Part shown: piece by piece, positions 5,272-6,196 of the stretch
How positions within the stretch are numbered: position 1 is the stretch's first letter
How the letters are laid out: each line of letters begins with the position of its first letter
DNA from: an uncultured Elusimicrobium sp.
Lineage (GTDB): Bacteria > Elusimicrobiota > Elusimicrobia > Elusimicrobiales > Elusimicrobiaceae
Direction: 5' to 3'
Length of the DNA stretch: 6,196 nucleotides
NCBI GenBank assembly: GCA_946061795.1
Contig: CAMGSK010000090.1
Coordinates: forward strand, 1-6,196
Notes under the pieces: model-generated
What the model was told of the DNA's origin: nothing
Database searches by the model: none
Seen by the model: only the letters and a program-made list of their open reading frames with translations
Translations under genes and position numbers: made by a program

Positions 5272-6196
5272 ATGCATAAATTTTTCGCATGGATGTGCCT
5301 TTTGCCGGCATTGATGATCGGTGCGCCGCTGTTTGCGCTGCCGGAGCCGACGGAAGACGACGTGCTGCGCGAATTTCTGTGGGACCAATTCACTTCTTTG
5401 CCTCAAACGCAGCGGCCCAAAGTGGGGTTGGCTTTGTCCGCCGGAGGCGTGCGGGGATTTGCGCACGTAGGCGTGCTGGAAGTACTGCACAATGCAGGCG
5501 TACCGATAGACGTCATGGCGGGCACGTCCATGGGCGCGGTGGTGGGCTCTTTGTATGCGGCGGGTCTTTCTACGGACCAGCTGTGGCAGATCAGCTCTCA
5601 CATGAGCATGGACAAAATCACCCCGGATTTCAACTTAATGGGACTCTTCCGTTTCTTATTCTTAAAAAAACTCCCCTCTTCCAGCAATTTGCAAAATTTC
5701 TTTCGTGAGAATATCGGCCATATGCGTTTTGAAGATTTGGCCATTCCATTCGCCACCGCCGCCATGGACGTTAAAACCGGCGAACAGGTGGTGTTTGATT
5801 CCGGCCCGGTGGATATCGCCGCGCGCGCCAGCATGAATTTGCCCGGCGTTTTTGACCCGGTGGAATACCGCCACCGCTCTTTGGTGGACGGAGCGGTAGT
5901 GAATTATCTGCCCGTAAACCTGGTAAAAGACAAAGGGGCCGATTACATCATCGCCTCCGTCACGCCGCCGGATTTTTATTCGCAAACTCCCCAGACGGTG
6001 GCCGCCTACCTGCTGCGCGTAGGAGACGTGCGCGGTGCGGCTATGATAGAGGAGTCCGCCCAAAAAGCCAATTTCGTCATCCAAAACCGGGTATTGGGCG
6101 TGGGCACGCTGGATTTGGACAAACTGCCGCAGGCCGGAGAAGTGGGCATCCGGGCGGCCAACAAAAATTTGGAACGGTTGCAAGACGACCTCTTGC
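5272..6196 (+). CDS. Exported patatin-like phospholipase, cut by the window edge
   Basis: The frame is open from ATG 5272 to the end of the window (308 full codons, no stop). Residues 1-22 form a signal peptide (ending LFA), so the enzyme is exported. The patatin fold begins at about 50 with KVGLALSAGGVRGFAHVGV: GGVRG (58-62) is the oxyanion-hole loop. GTSMG (84-88) carries the nucleophile Ser86, and DGA (206-208) supplies Asp206 of the Ser-Asp dyad. The PFATAAMD segment (159-166) and ARASMNLPGVFDPV (184-197) also match the family. Known members hydrolyse acyl esters of phospholipids. A signal peptide is unlike cytosolic RssA-type proteins but is seen in the type Vd autotransporters PlpD and FplA, where a POTRA and barrel domain follow the lipase. 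Whether this gene continues so lies beyond the window. It follows the TolC-family gene by 17 bases. Confidence 0.93.
   Translation, partial: MHKFFAWMCLLPALMIGAPLFALPEPTEDDVLREFLWDQFTSLPQTQRPKVGLALSAGGVRGFAHVGVLEVLHNAGVPIDVMAGTSMGAVVGSLYAAGLSTDQLWQISSHMSMDKITPDFNLMGLFRFLFLKKLPSSSNLQNFFRENIGHMRFEDLAIPFATAAMDVKTGEQVVFDSGPVDIAARASMNLPGVFDPVEYRHRSLVDGAVVNYLPVNLVKDKGADYIIASVTPPDFYSQTPQTVAAYLLRVGDVRGAAMIEESAQKANFVIQNRVLGVGTLDLDKLPQAGEVGIRAANKNLERLQDDLL

Larger units (their letters stand above)
2119..6196 (+). other. Predicted five-gene envelope operon
   Basis: Five same-strand genes with junctions of +16, +15, -4 and +17 bases follow one promoter, and no terminator hairpin is visible between them. 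The order is lipoprotein, barrel candidate, HAMP protein, TolC-family channel, patatin. All have signal peptides or membrane helices. Co-transcription is inferred from spacing, and the operon may extend past 6196. Confidence 0.75.

Noticed and set aside
5439..5457. Oxyanion loop SAGGVRG differs from the usual SGGGxRG, suggesting an inactive patatin
   Set aside because: The GGxRG part is kept, the first Gly position varies in the RssA/PlpD group, and both Ser86 and Asp206 are present.
5289..5708. 139-codon + strand open frame in a different phase from the patatin gene
   Set aside because: The patatin motifs (GGVRG, GTSMG) read in the frame starting at 5272; the alternative is an Ala/Arg-rich shadow.
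5662..6183. 173-codon open frame on the - strand
   Set aside because: It is antisense to the patatin domain, whose catalytic Asp206 and family motifs lie on the + strand.

Overview
The window reads as a Gram-negative (diderm) chromosomal segment of moderate GC content. All convincing genes lie on the + strand, ribosome binding sites are strong (AAGGAG/GGAG), and the products are dominated by cell-envelope proteins: a lipoprotein, a probable outer-membrane barrel, a TolC-family channel and a secreted patatin. The lineage cannot be fixed from sequence alone. The gene content, the Lys-AAA rich style and the combination of a short HAMP protein, TolC and a patatin would fit a deep-branching diderm such as an Elusimicrobiota-like gut bacterium, but that is only an impression.

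Layout. (1) Positions 67-1986 encode a 639-residue membrane-anchored protein that I do not recognise. It has an Ala/Ser/Pro-rich first part and an AT-richer, coiled-coil and cysteine-containing second part. It ends at a clear intrinsic terminator (2007-2034). (2) Positions 1987-2200 are the only sizeable intergenic stretch. They hold that terminator, GC-rich dyads of unknown role, a good sigma70-like promoter (TTGCCA, 18 bp, TATACT) and a 22-bp imperfect dyad over the expected transcription start that looks like an operator. (3) From 2201 to the right edge runs a compact five-gene cluster with junctions of +16, +15, -4 and +17 bp: lipoprotein, small outer-membrane barrel candidate, two-TM HAMP protein, TolC-family channel, and an exported patatin-like phospholipase. 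The window cuts the patatin gene.

How they may work together. Every product of the cluster is predicted to sit in or cross the envelope, so a shared envelope role is reasonable, such as export, lipid handling or surface remodelling. No inner-membrane pump or periplasmic adaptor for the TolC protein is present here, and no DNA-binding regulator is visible. No RNA genes, CRISPR arrays, insertion sequences or prophage genes were seen.
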